A stretch of 64,000 bases of DNA from Flavobacterium sp. MC2016-06 (GTDB taxonomy: Bacteria; Bacteroidota; Bacteroidia; Flavobacteriales; Flavobacteriaceae). This document shows positions 53,100 to 62,959 of the stretch, in pieces. The stretch spans positions 62,001 through 126,000 of the forward strand of contig NZ_WMID02000012.1 in assembly GCF_009711165.2 (NCBI RefSeq). The letters run 5' to 3'. The translations under genes were made by a program, and so were the position numbers. Numbering within the stretch: the first letter of the stretch is position 1; every line of letters begins with the position of its first letter. The notes beneath the pieces were generated by a model. That model worked only from the letters and a program-made list of their open reading frames with translations. It ran no database searches and had not been told where the DNA came from.

Positions 53100-55594
53100 T
53101 AATTGGTTAGTTTTTGTTTTCTATAATAGAACAAAATCAGAGACAGACCTATAATAAGCATTGCCCATTCGTGTGGTTCCGGAACAGAGCCGTCATTATT
53201 GATTGAAGCATTCCCTAAAGTGTCAACATTTTTTTCGATTCCATTTTTTTTGTAATCTTCATCCGTTTCTAGAACAATTAAAGATGAAATAGGAGTGACG
53301 ATATTAGCATCTTTTGCTAAATCAACATATTTGTTTTGTTTTAATGAGTCAGCTTGTATTTCGACTTGATCGTTTAAAACCTTTCCAAAACAAAACATTC
53401 TGTACAAATGATTAGAACCTTTGTTTGTTGTTTTCTGAATTATTGGATTTTCCTGAATTGAGATGCCGGCAGTTTCTAGATTTACATTGCTGTCGTCTGT
53501 TTTAAATTTGATAAAATTGTTTTTACTAATAAGATCTGTGCAGGTGTTAATATTCGTTTGAATATAAGTTACATATTTCTGCTCTTTTACAGTCTGCCAA
53601 AAAGGATTTACTTCGTCTGAAATATTAATGACTTTTAGGGTTTTGTTTTTGGCTCCCGTTTTTATCTTTTTTAAATAATTAGAAGATTCTAACTCTTCAA
53701 AATTGGTAGAAAATGTACCACATTTTGTTACAATCAAACTGTTTTTCTTTAAATCGAATAAAGGCAGTAAAGAATAATTCAATTCCTCAAATTGTCTCCA
53801 TATACTTTCATGATTTTTAGAGTTGATTTCTTGTTTTTCATTATTAATAAAAACAAAATATTTTTTATTCGGAAGATTTAGTATTGCTTCAAGTTCTTCT
53901 ATTTTCCAGCTGTTGTTAAGGTCTAAAATAATTTCGCTTGGCACAAAAGCAATTCTTTCTTTGATGATTGGTTTTACTTCATAACTTTTATTCTTCCATG
54001 TAAATGCGCTGCTTAAAGGTTTTTTACTTAAAGGAAATGAAGCTTCCCATTTATCTAAACCTTTAGAATTGTTGATGTGGTAATTGTTTACAAAGTCAAA
54101 ATCTTTTGTAGCTTCAAATTCGGTGTTGCCGCTTACCTGAATTCTCGAAATTGTCGCAGCAGTATTAATATTTGGTCCTTTTATATCGAGACTTTGATAA
54201 GCCATTTTAGAGCCGACTACTTTTAGCGGTGTTGTAAAACCACACTTAAAAGTTCGTGGAGATTCGTTTGTAATCGGGAAAATACGAACTGTTACTCTGT
54301 TGCCTTCTTTCCATTGCATTAAAGAAGGATCTCGATATTCAACGCCAACAATTTGGTTGTAGGCAGCTTTTGCTTTTTCTTTGGTTGTTAAAACACCTTT
54401 TCTCTCAATACCATTTACCCACAATGATAATGATGTTGCGACAGAACCTTCAGGAAGCTGAAAAGAATAAATAGCTTCTTTCTGTCCCCAGCTTTTTTCG
54501 TTGCAGGCAACATCCATTGTAATTTCGGTATAAGCCAATCTATCATTAGGATAAATTTTTACATCTTCCTTAATGTTTTTTGTAATAAGATCTTTGCCGC
54601 TCCATAATTGCTCTTCAGTCTCTAATCTTTTATCAAAATTAGATTTCAAGATGTTGATTTTGTCATCATCACTTAAATTTATTTCTTCTGCAAAATGATA
54701 AGCAATGTTTAAAAAGGGATTATGAGATTTCCTTTCATTGTATTGTGTATTGTTTCCAAAACTTCCAAAACCTTTTAAACTAAAAAAATCATCTGTTGCG
54801 ATATATACAATATCTTTTTTTAGCAGAATTTCATTCAAGAAGTTAGGTCTTAAATTTTGAGAGACTTTTATGTAAGCCGGTAAATCGCCATCCTGTTCAA
54901 ATGTTTTGGTAATTCCGTACTTATTTATTTTCTGGCTTTCAGCATTCAATAAAATAGTAAAAAAAGTTAGACCAGCTAAAACCAATCCTATTCCAGAGAA
55001 AAAGGCATAAACAGTATTTTTCTGTTCAAAAAGTGTTTTAGAAAGTATTGCAGTATGTACCACAAGTACAATTGCAGGAACTAAACCGTAAAACCCTAAA
55101 CCTAAAGCCAGAATACCAATTACGGAGAAGAAACTTATAGGGATTAAGAATATAGCATAATACACAATTAATAAAATAGAACAGCCATTTATAAAGTAAG
55201 AGAGAATGTTTAAAGAATTGTTTTTTGCATTGTTGTAGATTACAAAATTTGAAAAACAAAATAAGAATGTAGTACAGTAAACCCAAATAGGTAAGTTTTC
55301 GAAAATGTTAATCAAGATATTTGCCGAAAAACATCCAATAAACCAGTTAAGGAACAAAAACGGTATTAGATGCTGGTATTTTTCTCTGTTCCTTAATACG
55401 TTAAAAGTAAGGATAGCTCCATAAGGAAGCTGAATGATAATATTAACAGCAGAAAGCATTTCAAAACGTTCATAATCAAACTTGCTTCCTATTAATAATA
55501 GAATAAGCATCGCGGTGCTGAAGAGGGTTACAAAAAGACTGATTTTGGCTCCAATTTTGTCGTTTAAAAAGGTATTTATTTCGGTTGTTTTCAT
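53099..55594 (-). CDS. XrtN system VIT-domain protein with PEP-type sorting tail
   Basis: 831 residues. About seven hydrophobic segments fill residues 15-220. A VIT-like domain (vault/inter-alpha-trypsin type) covers about 350-460, with MDVACNEKSWGQKEAIYSF, the SLWVNGIERKG core and the KAKAAYNQIVGVEYRDPSL motif. A beta-rich region follows to about 790. The C terminus VPEPHEWAMLIIGLSLILFYYRKQ has the PEP motif, a hydrophobic stretch and a basic end of exosortase targets; here PEP is VPEP at 804. Unlike most targets it is itself a polytopic membrane protein. Co-transcribed with xrtN from a good promoter. Confidence 0.87.
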   Translation of the reverse strand: MKTTEINTFLNDKIGAKISLFVTLFSTAMLILLLIGSKFDYERFEMLSAVNIIIQLPYGAILTFNVLRNREKYQHLIPFLFLNWFIGCFSANILINIFENLPIWVYCTTFLFCFSNFVIYNNAKNNSLNILSYFINGCSILLIVYYAIFLIPISFFSVIGILALGLGFYGLVPAIVLVVHTAILSKTLFEQKNTVYAFFSGIGLVLAGLTFFTILLNAESQKINKYGITKTFEQDGDLPAYIKVSQNLRPNFLNEILLKKDIVYIATDDFFSLKGFGSFGNNTQYNERKSHNPFLNIAYHFAEEINLSDDDKINILKSNFDKRLETEEQLWSGKDLITKNIKEDVKIYPNDRLAYTEITMDVACNEKSWGQKEAIYSFQLPEGSVATSLSLWVNGIERKGVLTTKEKAKAAYNQIVGVEYRDPSLMQWKEGNRVTVRIFPITNESPRTFKCGFTTPLKVVGSKMAYQSLDIKGPNINTAATISRIQVSGNTEFEATKDFDFVNNYHINNSKGLDKWEASFPLSKKPLSSAFTWKNKSYEVKPIIKERIAFVPSEIILDLNNSWKIEELEAILNLPNKKYFVFINNEKQEINSKNHESIWRQFEELNYSLLPLFDLKKNSLIVTKCGTFSTNFEELESSNYLKKIKTGAKNKTLKVINISDEVNPFWQTVKEQKYVTYIQTNINTCTDLISKNNFIKFKTDDSNVNLETAGISIQENPIIQKTTNKGSNHLYRMFCFGKVLNDQVEIQADSLKQNKYVDLAKDANIVTPISSLIVLETDEDYKKNGIEKNVDTLGNASINNDGSVPEPHEWAMLIIGLSLILFYYRKQKLTN

Positions 55595-55629
55595 GGAAAG
55601 TATTTTTTAATTAAAAGAACTTTGAATTG

Positions 55630-55657
55630 CAAAGTTAAAATAATATTTCAAATTCAA
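55630..55657 (-). promoter_or_regulatory. Promoter of the VIT-protein/xrtN operon
   Basis: Minus strand: TTG (55657-55655), 17-nt spacer, TAACTTTG (55637-55630), fitting the Bacteroidota consensus; the -7 box is 36 bp before the start. Confidence 0.75.
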
Positions 55658-55996
55658 TCTTTTTATTACATTTATTTTAAATTAAAGATTTCTTTAAAAA
55701 TCAGTCATGATTTTTGGTTGAAAAAAGTCTTATTTCAGAAGAAAAAATACTTACTATAACGTTATAATTGCTTATTTAGAAAAGTTCTTTGCTAAAAACA
55801 GCCTTAAATCAGCCTTTGTTTATAACAAAGAATTTCGACTTTGTTAAAGAAAAGATTTTAAAATACTAATAATTCATTTTTTTAATACAAAATTAAAATT
55901 TCAGCAAAAATGTGCAGTCAAAATCGTTTTTTAGCAATAATAATTTTTGAAAACAGGAGTTCGATTATATTCTTTTTAATTGTCAGCTTTAATCTT

Positions 55997-56004
55997 TAAA
56001 TTTG
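55997..56004 (+). promoter_or_regulatory. -7 promoter element of acnB
   Basis: TAAATTTG matches TAnnTTTG, 31 bp before the start codon. A TTG lies 14 nt upstream, shorter than the usual spacing. Confidence 0.55.
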
Positions 56005-56035
56005 CGTACAAAAAAATAAAAGACTTCTAAATATT

Positions 56036-58807
56036 ATGAATACTTATAACGATTACATCAAAGAGATCGAAGAAAGAAAAGGTCAAGGACTTCATCCAAA
56101 GCCAATTGATGGTGCTGAATTATTGAGCGAAATCATCGCTCAAATTAAAGATTTAGACAATTCAAATCGAGAAGATTCTCTTAAATTTTTCATTTACAAT
56201 ACGCTGCCGGGAACTACAAGTGCTGCTGGTGAAAAAGCTAAGTTTTTAAAAGAAATTATCCTTGGAGAATCTGTAGTAAAAGAAATTACTCCTGCTTTTG
56301 CTTTTGAATTATTATCACACATGAAAGGTGGACCTTCTATCGAAGTTTTACTTGATTTAGCTTTAGGTAATGACACAGCTATTGCAAAAGAAGCTGCAAA
56401 AGTTCTTAAAACACAAGTTTTCCTTTACGAAGCAGATACAGATCGTTTGGTAGAAGCATACAAAAATGGCAGTGAAATTGTTAAAGATCTTCTTGAAAGC
56501 TACGTGCAAGCTGAGTTTTTTACAAAACTTCCTGCTGTAGCTGAAAAAGTTGAAATCGTTACTTTTATTGCTGGTGAAGGAGATATCTCTACAGATTTAC
56601 TTTCTCCAGGTAATCAAGCGCACTCAAGATCAGATCGTGAACTTCATGGTCAATGTATGATTACTCCTGAAGCACAAAAGGAAATTCAAGCGCTTCAAGT
56701 ACAACATCCAGACAAAAGTGTGATGTTAATTGCAGAGAAAGGTACAATGGGAGTAGGTTCTTCTAGAATGTCAGGTGTAAACAACGTGGCACTTTGGACA
56801 GGAAAACAAGCAAGCCCATATATTCCATTCGTGAATATTGCTCCAATTGTTGGAGGAACAAACGGTATTTCTCCAATTTTCTTAACAACAGTAGATGTTA
56901 CTGGTGGTATTGGTCTTGACCTTAAAAACTGGGTAAAAAAGGTTGATGCAGAAGGTAATGTTCTTCGTAATGAAAACGATGAACCAATTTTAGAGCAAAC
57001 CTATTCTGTTGAAACAGGAACTGTTCTTACAATCAATATTAAAGAGAAAAAATTATATAAAGGTGACCAAGAGTTAATTGACATTTCTAAAGCGTTTACG
57101 CCTCAGAAAATGGAATTTATTAAAGCTGGTGGTTCTTACGCTATTGTATTTGGTAAAAAATTGCAAACTTTTGCTGCTAAAACTTTAGGTGTTGAATTTC
57201 CACTTGTTTACGCTCCTTCAAAAGAGATTTCTATTGAAGGACAAGGTCTTACAGCAGTTGAAAAAATCTTCAACAGAAATGCTGTTGGTACAATTTCAGG
57301 TAAAGTATTACACGCAGGTTCAGATGTTCGTGTAGAAGTAAACATTGTAGGTTCTCAAGATACGACTGGTCTTATGACTGCTCAAGAATTAGAATCTATG
57401 GCTGCTACAGTAATTTCGCCAATCGTTGACGGTGCATACCAATCAGGTTGTCACACTGCTTCAGTTTGGGATAAAAAAGCGCAGGCAAACATTCCAAAAT
57501 TGATGAAATTTATGAACGATTTCGGTTTGATCACAGCTCGTGACCCGAAAGGTTCTTATCATGCAATGACTGACGTAATTCACAAAGTATTGAATGATAT
57601 TACGATAGACGAATGGGCGATCATTATTGGTGGTGACTCTCATACAAGAATGTCTAAAGGTGTTGCTTTTGGAGCAGATTCAGGAACAGTTGCTCTTGCA
57701 CTGGCTACAGGTGAAGCTTCAATGCCAATCCCTGAATCAGTAAAAGTAACATTCAAAGGAGAAATGAAAGGATATATGGACTTCCGTGATGTTGTTCATG
57801 CTACACAAGCTCAAATGCTTCACCAATTTGGAGGAGAGAATGTATTCCAAGGAAGAATCATTGAGGTTCACATTGGGACTCTAAATGCAGATCAAGCCTT
57901 TACATTTACAGATTGGACTGCAGAGATGAAAGCAAAAGCTTCTATCTGTATTTCTGAAGATGATACTTTAATCGAATCATTGGAAATTGCTAAAGGCAGA
58001 ATCCAGATCATGATCGACAAAGGAATGGATAATGACAGACACGTTCTTCAAGGATTAATTAATAAAGCAGATAAGAGAATTGTAGAAGTTAAAACAGGAG
58101 AAGTGCCAGCTTTAACTCCAGATGCAAATGCTAAATATTATGCTGAAGTTGTTGTTGATTTAGATCAAATTGCTGAGCCAATGATTGCAGATCCAGACGT
58201 TAATAATATTGATGTTTCTAAACGATATACTCACGATACAATTAGACCTTTATCTTTTTACGGAGGAGTGAAAAAAGTAGATCTTGGATTTATTGGTTCT
58301 TGTATGGTTCACAAAGGCGATATGAAAATTCTTGCTCAAATGCTAAAAAACATTGAAGAACAAAAAGGTAAAGTTGAGTTCTTGGCACCGCTTGTAGTAG
58401 CACCGCCTACTTATAATATTGTAGACGAACTTAAAGCGGAAGGTGACTGGGAAGTGTTACAAAAATACTCAGGTTTCGAATTTAACGATGATGCTCCTAA
58501 AGGTGCAGCACGTACAGAATACGAAAACATGTTGTATCTAGAACGTCCAGGATGTAACCTTTGTATGGGTAACCAAGAAAAAGCTGCAAAAGGAGATACT
58601 GTAATGGCAACATCTACTCGTCTTTTCCAAGGAAGAGTCGTAGAAGATTCAGAAGGTAAAAAAGGAGAATCTTTACTTTCATCTACACCAGTTGTAGTAT
58701 TGTCTACAATTCTTGGTAGAACTCCAACAATCAACGAATATGTAACTGCAGTAGAAGGTATTAATCTAACTAAGTTTGCACCTTCTCACAAACTGTTGGT
58801 AAAATAA
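56036..58807 (+). CDS. acnB: Aconitate hydratase B (bifunctional aconitase 2/2-methylisocitrate dehydratase)
   Basis: 923 residues. Catalyses citrate-isocitrate interconversion in the TCA cycle with a 4Fe-4S cluster. The N-terminal HEAT-like domain (about 1-160, with LLSHMKGGPSIEVLLDLAL) is typical of the B type, followed by the swivel domain and then the catalytic domains. The cluster cysteines are Cys756 (FIGSCMVHKGD), Cys840 and Cys843 (RPGCNLCMGN). The length and domain order differ clearly from the second aconitase downstream. Followed by a terminator. Confidence 0.97.
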   Translation: MNTYNDYIKEIEERKGQGLHPKPIDGAELLSEIIAQIKDLDNSNREDSLKFFIYNTLPGTTSAAGEKAKFLKEIILGESVVKEITPAFAFELLSHMKGGPSIEVLLDLALGNDTAIAKEAAKVLKTQVFLYEADTDRLVEAYKNGSEIVKDLLESYVQAEFFTKLPAVAEKVEIVTFIAGEGDISTDLLSPGNQAHSRSDRELHGQCMITPEAQKEIQALQVQHPDKSVMLIAEKGTMGVGSSRMSGVNNVALWTGKQASPYIPFVNIAPIVGGTNGISPIFLTTVDVTGGIGLDLKNWVKKVDAEGNVLRNENDEPILEQTYSVETGTVLTINIKEKKLYKGDQELIDISKAFTPQKMEFIKAGGSYAIVFGKKLQTFAAKTLGVEFPLVYAPSKEISIEGQGLTAVEKIFNRNAVGTISGKVLHAGSDVRVEVNIVGSQDTTGLMTAQELESMAATVISPIVDGAYQSGCHTASVWDKKAQANIPKLMKFMNDFGLITARDPKGSYHAMTDVIHKVLNDITIDEWAIIIGGDSHTRMSKGVAFGADSGTVALALATGEASMPIPESVKVTFKGEMKGYMDFRDVVHATQAQMLHQFGGENVFQGRIIEVHIGTLNADQAFTFTDWTAEMKAKASICISEDDTLIESLEIAKGRIQIMIDKGMDNDRHVLQGLINKADKRIVEVKTGEVPALTPDANAKYYAEVVVDLDQIAEPMIADPDVNNIDVSKRYTHDTIRPLSFYGGVKKVDLGFIGSCMVHKGDMKILAQMLKNIEEQKGKVEFLAPLVVAPPTYNIVDELKAEGDWEVLQKYSGFEFNDDAPKGAARTEYENMLYLERPGCNLCMGNQEKAAKGDTVMATSTRLFQGRVVEDSEGKKGESLLSSTPVVVLSTILGRTPTINEYVTAVEGINLTKFAPSHKLLVK

Positions 58808-58831
58808 TCGAATGATTCTTTATAATAATTC

Positions 58832-58862
58832 AAAAGCCCGAGTATAAACTCGGGCTTTTTCT
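58832..58862 (+). terminator. acnB terminator
   Basis: AAAAGCCCGAGT (58832-58843), ATAA, ACTCGGGCTTTT (58848-58859), followed by further T. Perfect 12-bp stem. The second aconitase is therefore likely a separate transcript. Confidence 0.9.
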
Positions 58863-58940
58863 TTTACAGCTCCTCTATTTTTTGTAACTTGTGATGTTCA
58901 AAATGAAATAAAAAAACAAACAAAAATAATTATAAAACTT

Positions 58941-61205
58941 ATGGCTTTTGATATTGAAATGATTAAAAAAGTGTATGACAACATGCCAAGTCGTGTTGAT
59001 AAAGCACGCGAGATTGTTGGTCGTCCACTTACTTTAACGGAGAAAATTTTATACAACCACCTTTGGGATGGAAATCCGTCGAAGGCGTTTGGAAGAGGAG
59101 TTGATTATGTTGATTTTGCACCAGATCGTGTTGCATGTCAAGATGCAACTGCACAGATGGCATTATTACAATTTATGCACGCTGGTAAATCTAAAGTAGC
59201 AGTTCCTACAACAGTACACTGTGATCACTTGATTCAGGCAAAAGTAGATGCTGTAACCGATTTGGCTAGAGCAAAAACACAAAGTAACGAAGTTTTCGAT
59301 TTCTTATCGTCAGTTTCAAATAAGTACGGAATTGGTTTCTGGAAACCAGGAGCTGGAATTATTCACCAAGTAGTACTTGAAAATTATGCTTTCCCTGGTG
59401 GAATGATGATTGGTACTGATTCTCATACTGTAAATGCAGGTGGTTTAGGAATGGTGGCTATTGGTGTTGGAGGAGCAGATGCGGTAGACGTAATGTCTGG
59501 TATGGCTTGGGAGTTAAAATTTCCTAAACTAATTGGAGTAAAACTTACAGGTAAATTATCTGGTTGGACAGCTCCTAAAGATGTTATTCTTAAAGTTGCT
59601 GGTATTCTTACTGTAAAAGGTGGTACTGGTGCAATTGTTGAATATTTTGGAGAAGGTGCAACTTCTATGTCTTGTACAGGAAAAGGTACTATTTGTAATA
59701 TGGGTGCAGAAATTGGGGCTACAACTTCAACTTTTGGTTATGATGATTCTATGAGTCGTTACCTGCGTTCTACAAACAGAGCAGATGTTGCTGATGCTGC
59801 AGATAAAGTAGCACCTTATTTAACTGGAGATCCAGAAGTATATGCTAACCCAGAACAATATTTTGATCAAGTTATCGAGATCAACTTATCTGAATTAGAG
59901 CCACACTTAAACGGTCCATTTACACCAGATTTAGCGACTCCAATCTCTAAAATGAAAGAAGAAGCAATCAAAAATAACTGGCCATTACAAATTCAAGTAG
60001 GTTTAATAGGTTCATGTACAAACTCTTCTTACGAAGATATTTCTCGTGCGGCTTCTTTAGCAAGACAAGTTTCTGCTAAAAATTTAAAAGTTAAATCTGA
60101 GTTTACAATCACTCCAGGTTCAGAAGTAGTTCGTTCTACAATCGAAAGAGACGGATTTATTGAAACTTTCCATAAAATTGGTGCAACCGTTTTTGCTAAT
60201 GCCTGCGGACCATGTATTGGTATGTGGGACAGAGATGGAGCAGAAAAAGAAGAAAGAAATACAATCGTTCACTCTTTCAACCGTAACTTCTCTAAACGTG
60301 CAGATGGTAATCCAAATACACTAGCTTTTGTTGGTTCTCCAGAATTAGTAACAGCTATGGCTATTGCAGGAGATTTAGGTTTCAATCCATTAACAGATAC
60401 CTTAATCAACGAAGATGGTGAAGAAGTAATGCTTGAGGCTCCAACAGGAGATGAACTTCCTGCAAAAGGTTTCTATGCCGAAGATCCAGGATTTCAAGCT
60501 CCAGCCGCAGACGGTTCAGGAGTTCAGGTTGCTGTAAGTCCAACATCAGAGCGTTTACAATTATTAGCTCCGTTTGATGCTTGGGATGGTAAAAACATCA
60601 CAGGTGCTAAATTGTTAATCAAAGCATTTGGAAAATGTACAACAGATCATATTTCTATGGCGGGACCATGGTTACGTTTCCGTGGACACCTAGATAATAT
60701 TTCTAACAATATGTTGATTGGTGCCGTAAATGCATTCAACCAAAAAACAAACTCAGTTAAAAATCAATTAACTGGAGCTTATGATGCAGTTCCTGCGGTA
60801 GCTCGTGCTTATAAAGCAGCTGGAGTTCCATCTATTGTTGTGGGAGATCACAATTATGGAGAAGGTTCTTCTCGTGAGCACGCTGCAATGGAACCTCGTT
60901 TCTTGGGTGTAAAAGCAGTATTGGTAAAATCATTTGCTCGTATCCACGAAACAAACCTTAAAAAACAAGGTCTTTTGGGATTAACATTTGCTAACGAAGC
61001 AGATTATGATAAAATTCAAGAGAACGATACCATTAACTTCATTGATTTAGTTGATTTTGCTCCAGCAAAACCATTATCATTAGAATTTGTTCACGCAGAT
61101 GGTACAAAAGATATTATCTTGGCAAACCATACTTACAACGAAGGACAAATTGGTTGGTTCGTTGCAGGTTCAGCATTAAATTTAATTGCTGCTGGAAAAG
61201 CTTAA
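58941..61205 (+). CDS. Aconitate hydratase, mitochondrial type
   Basis: 754 residues. Citrate-isocitrate isomerase of the eukaryotic mitochondrial type: the 4Fe-4S ligands are Cys359 ([13 protein letters not shown]), Cys422 and Cys425 ([10 protein letters not shown]). Other conserved blocks are [12 protein letters not shown], the [19 protein letters not shown] segment and [22 protein letters not shown]. It lacks the N-terminal HEAT domain of acnB. The cell thus encodes two unrelated-looking aconitases side by side; each has its own terminator. No other TCA gene is nearby. Confidence 0.96.
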   Translation: MAFDIEMIKKVYDNMPSRVDKAREIVGRPLTLTEKILYNHLWDGNPSKAFGRGVDYVDFAPDRVACQDATAQMALLQFMHAGKSKVAVPTTVHCDHLIQAKVDAVTDLARAKTQSNEVFDFLSSVSNKYGIGFWKPGAGIIHQVVLENYAFPGGMMIGTDSHTVNAGGLGMVAIGVGGADAVDVMSGMAWELKFPKLIGVKLTGKLSGWTAPKDVILKVAGILTVKGGTGAIVEYFGEGATSMSCTGKGTICNMGAEIGATTSTFGYDDSMSRYLRSTNRADVADAADKVAPYLTGDPEVYANPEQYFDQVIEINLSELEPHLNGPFTPDLATPISKMKEEAIKNNWPLQIQVGLIGSCTNSSYEDISRAASLARQVSAKNLKVKSEFTITPGSEVVRSTIERDGFIETFHKIGATVFANACGPCIGMWDRDGAEKEERNTIVHSFNRNFSKRADGNPNTLAFVGSPELVTAMAIAGDLGFNPLTDTLINEDGEEVMLEAPTGDELPAKGFYAEDPGFQAPAADGSGVQVAVSPTSERLQLLAPFDAWDGKNITGAKLLIKAFGKCTTDHISMAGPWLRFRGHLDNISNNMLIGAVNAFNQKTNSVKNQLTGAYDAVPAVARAYKAAGVPSIVVGDHNYGEGSSREHAAMEPRFLGVKAVLVKSFARIHETNLKKQGLLGLTFANEADYDKIQENDTINFIDLVDFAPAKPLSLEFVHADGTKDIILANHTYNEGQIGWFVAGSALNLIAAGKA

Positions 61206-61227
61206 TCAGTAAGATGTAATTATACTA

Positions 61228-61258
61228 AAAACGCTCTGTGAAAACAGGGCGTTTTTTA
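61228..61258 (+). terminator. Terminator of the second aconitase gene
   Basis: AAAACGCTCTGT (61228-61239), GAAA, ACAGGGCGTTTT (61244-61255; one G-T pair), then TTT. Confidence 0.9.
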
Positions 61259-61274
61259 TTAGGAGCTATTTCCT

Positions 61275-61378
61275 GTCCCGGTAGCTATCGGGTCTAATAT
61301 CTTTTGTTTTTTAAAGAAAAAAACAAAAGGATACCGCTCCCATCAGGGCTAGGACATTCGTTTTCATTAGAAATTTAG
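61275..61378. repeat. Dispersed intergenic hairpin repeat, copy 2
   Basis: The order is GTCCCGGTAGCTATCGGG, then ATCTTTTGTTTTTT paired with AAAAAACAAAAGGAT, then CCGCTCCCATCAGGGCTAGG and an AGAAATTTAG tail. It matches copy 1 (8943-9022) in order and in the flanking tail, with compensating differences in the stem. It sits between the aconitase gene and the convergent Kelch gene. Confidence 0.65.
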
Positions 61379-61390
61379 TATTCAAAGAAT

Positions 61391-62734
61391 TTATAAAACT
61401 CTAACACTATTAGGCTGTGTAGTCTCAAATTCCTTAATAGTAATATTGTAAACATTTGAAGAAGGATTTTGAGAATAGTAATTTTCAATATAACCGCCAA
61501 TAATATAAAGTTTGTTATCATAATAATACATTGCAGCATTTTTTAATCCCAACTCAACAGTATATTCTTTCAGTTGTTTAGATTTTGTATTATACAGGTA
61601 TATTTTTCTATTTTCAAAAAAGTAAATAGTATTATCAGAGTACGCAACAGCGGGTCTTTCTAATCCAGAAAGTAATTTGCCCTCCGTTTCCCATTTTTCT
61701 GTAGCTAAATCAAAAGTTTGAATTTCAGACAATGGCTTACCATTATCGCCGCCAATCAGATAGATTTTATTATCAATTAAAACACCATTTGCCTCTTCGG
61801 CCGTTGGCATATCTGCAAGTTCATACCAATATCCAGAACTAATGTTGTAAAGATGTACTTTATTAGAATATTGTTTGATCCCTTTTGCATTCAGTTTTGT
61901 AGAACCTCCCATGACAATAATATTGTCTTTATAAGTAAAAGAAGCGGCATTAATGGCTTGATGCGGATTTGTTTTGTCAATCGCAATTGTTTGCTTGTTA
62001 AGATCAAAAACCTCAATCTGATCCTCAAGATATTCAAATACTCCATTAGTAGAAGATCTTTTTCCGCCTATCGCATAAATTGTATTGTTGTAATAATTCA
62101 GATTTTGATAAGCCCTTTTTTTGAATTTTAATTCTGAAGTTTCCCAAGTATCAGTTTTAATGTTGTAAATCAGTAATTTATCTTTGTAAAATTGACCTCC
62201 AACTTGAAATTGGAGTTCTCTGAGGTAATCTGCCATGGTAAAATCAGGTTTTTCCATTCTAATTTTATCCCAAGCATTTACAGAATAACTAGCATCACCG
62301 CCAAGAACATAAATTTTATCATCCTTTAAAACAGACCCAAAAGAGTAAATACCATATTTTAACGATGCCGATTTCTCAAAATGAAGTTTAGATTTCAGCT
62401 TTTTCTTAGGATCAATTTGAATCGTTAATCCGCTTAAATTCTCAACATCTTCAGGAAGAGAAATAATAAAATTTAAACTCTTTAAGTCGTTTACAGCAAT
62501 TTTTGTAGTAATGTATCCAATATGAGAAAGCTGAATGGTGTCGTTTTCTTTTGCCGTAAGATTTAGTGAAAATTCCCCCTTCTCGTTAGTCAAAGTTCCT
62601 GTTTTATTATGAAGTGCATAAACATTAACATCATCAATTGGAGAATTATCTTTTTGAGAAACTATAATACCTTTAGTGTTTTGAGCAAGCGAAAACAGTG
62701 GTAAAAAGGCTAAAATAATAAAGGATTTCAGCAT
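61391..62734 (-). CDS. Secreted Kelch-repeat protein with carboxypeptidase-like regulatory domain
   Basis: 447 residues. Signal peptide ending FSLAQ; then a beta-sandwich domain (about 20-95) with KGIIVSQKDNSPIDDVNVYA and TGTLTNEKGEFSLNL, of the type found in front of SusC and other surface proteins. From about 125 on, Kelch-like repeats follow: YVLGGDASY, YAIGGKRSS, IVMGGSTKL, YLIGGDNGK and YIIGGYIEN, each with the Gly-Gly pair, spaced about 45-60 residues apart. Such propellers bind proteins or sugars. Function is not known; it is probably periplasmic or surface-located. Confidence 0.85.
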   Translation of the reverse strand: MLKSFIILAFLPLFSLAQNTKGIIVSQKDNSPIDDVNVYALHNKTGTLTNEKGEFSLNLTAKENDTIQLSHIGYITTKIAVNDLKSLNFIISLPEDVENLSGLTIQIDPKKKLKSKLHFEKSASLKYGIYSFGSVLKDDKIYVLGGDASYSVNAWDKIRMEKPDFTMADYLRELQFQVGGQFYKDKLLIYNIKTDTWETSELKFKKRAYQNLNYYNNTIYAIGGKRSSTNGVFEYLEDQIEVFDLNKQTIAIDKTNPHQAINAASFTYKDNIIVMGGSTKLNAKGIKQYSNKVHLYNISSGYWYELADMPTAEEANGVLIDNKIYLIGGDNGKPLSEIQTFDLATEKWETEGKLLSGLERPAVAYSDNTIYFFENRKIYLYNTKSKQLKEYTVELGLKNAAMYYYDNKLYIIGGYIENYYSQNPSSNVYNITIKEFETTQPNSVRVL

Positions 62735-62959
62735 AGATTTTTTGTTTAAGGTTAGTTTTTAATACAGAAAAAATATTTTTATGTAAAAAATTGGTTTCGA
62801 GATAGTTGCTCAATTTCTATGCCGAATTTGTTAATTTGAACCTAAAGAGTTGTTAAAAAACGTGCTTTTTTTACTTTAAAAAGTTAAATTCGCTTAATCG
62901 GCAATAGAAATTATGTTTATTTGCAAAACATAAAATTAGTAAAAAAAATCCCTCAAATA

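Larger units (their letters stand above)
55595..56035. other. 441-bp divergent region between the VIT-protein gene and acnB
   Basis: Contains the VIT-protein promoter on the minus strand, the acnB promoter near its right end, a 12-bp palindrome TATAACGTTATA (55755-55766) and a small hairpin CTTTGTT-TAT-AACAAAG (55814-55830). Nothing else is recognised in the AT-rich remainder. Confidence 0.55.

Noticed and set aside
55038..55286. Open frame of 82 codons overlapping the VIT-protein gene in another frame
   Set aside because: Hydrophobic and Cys-rich only because it reads membrane-segment codons out of frame.
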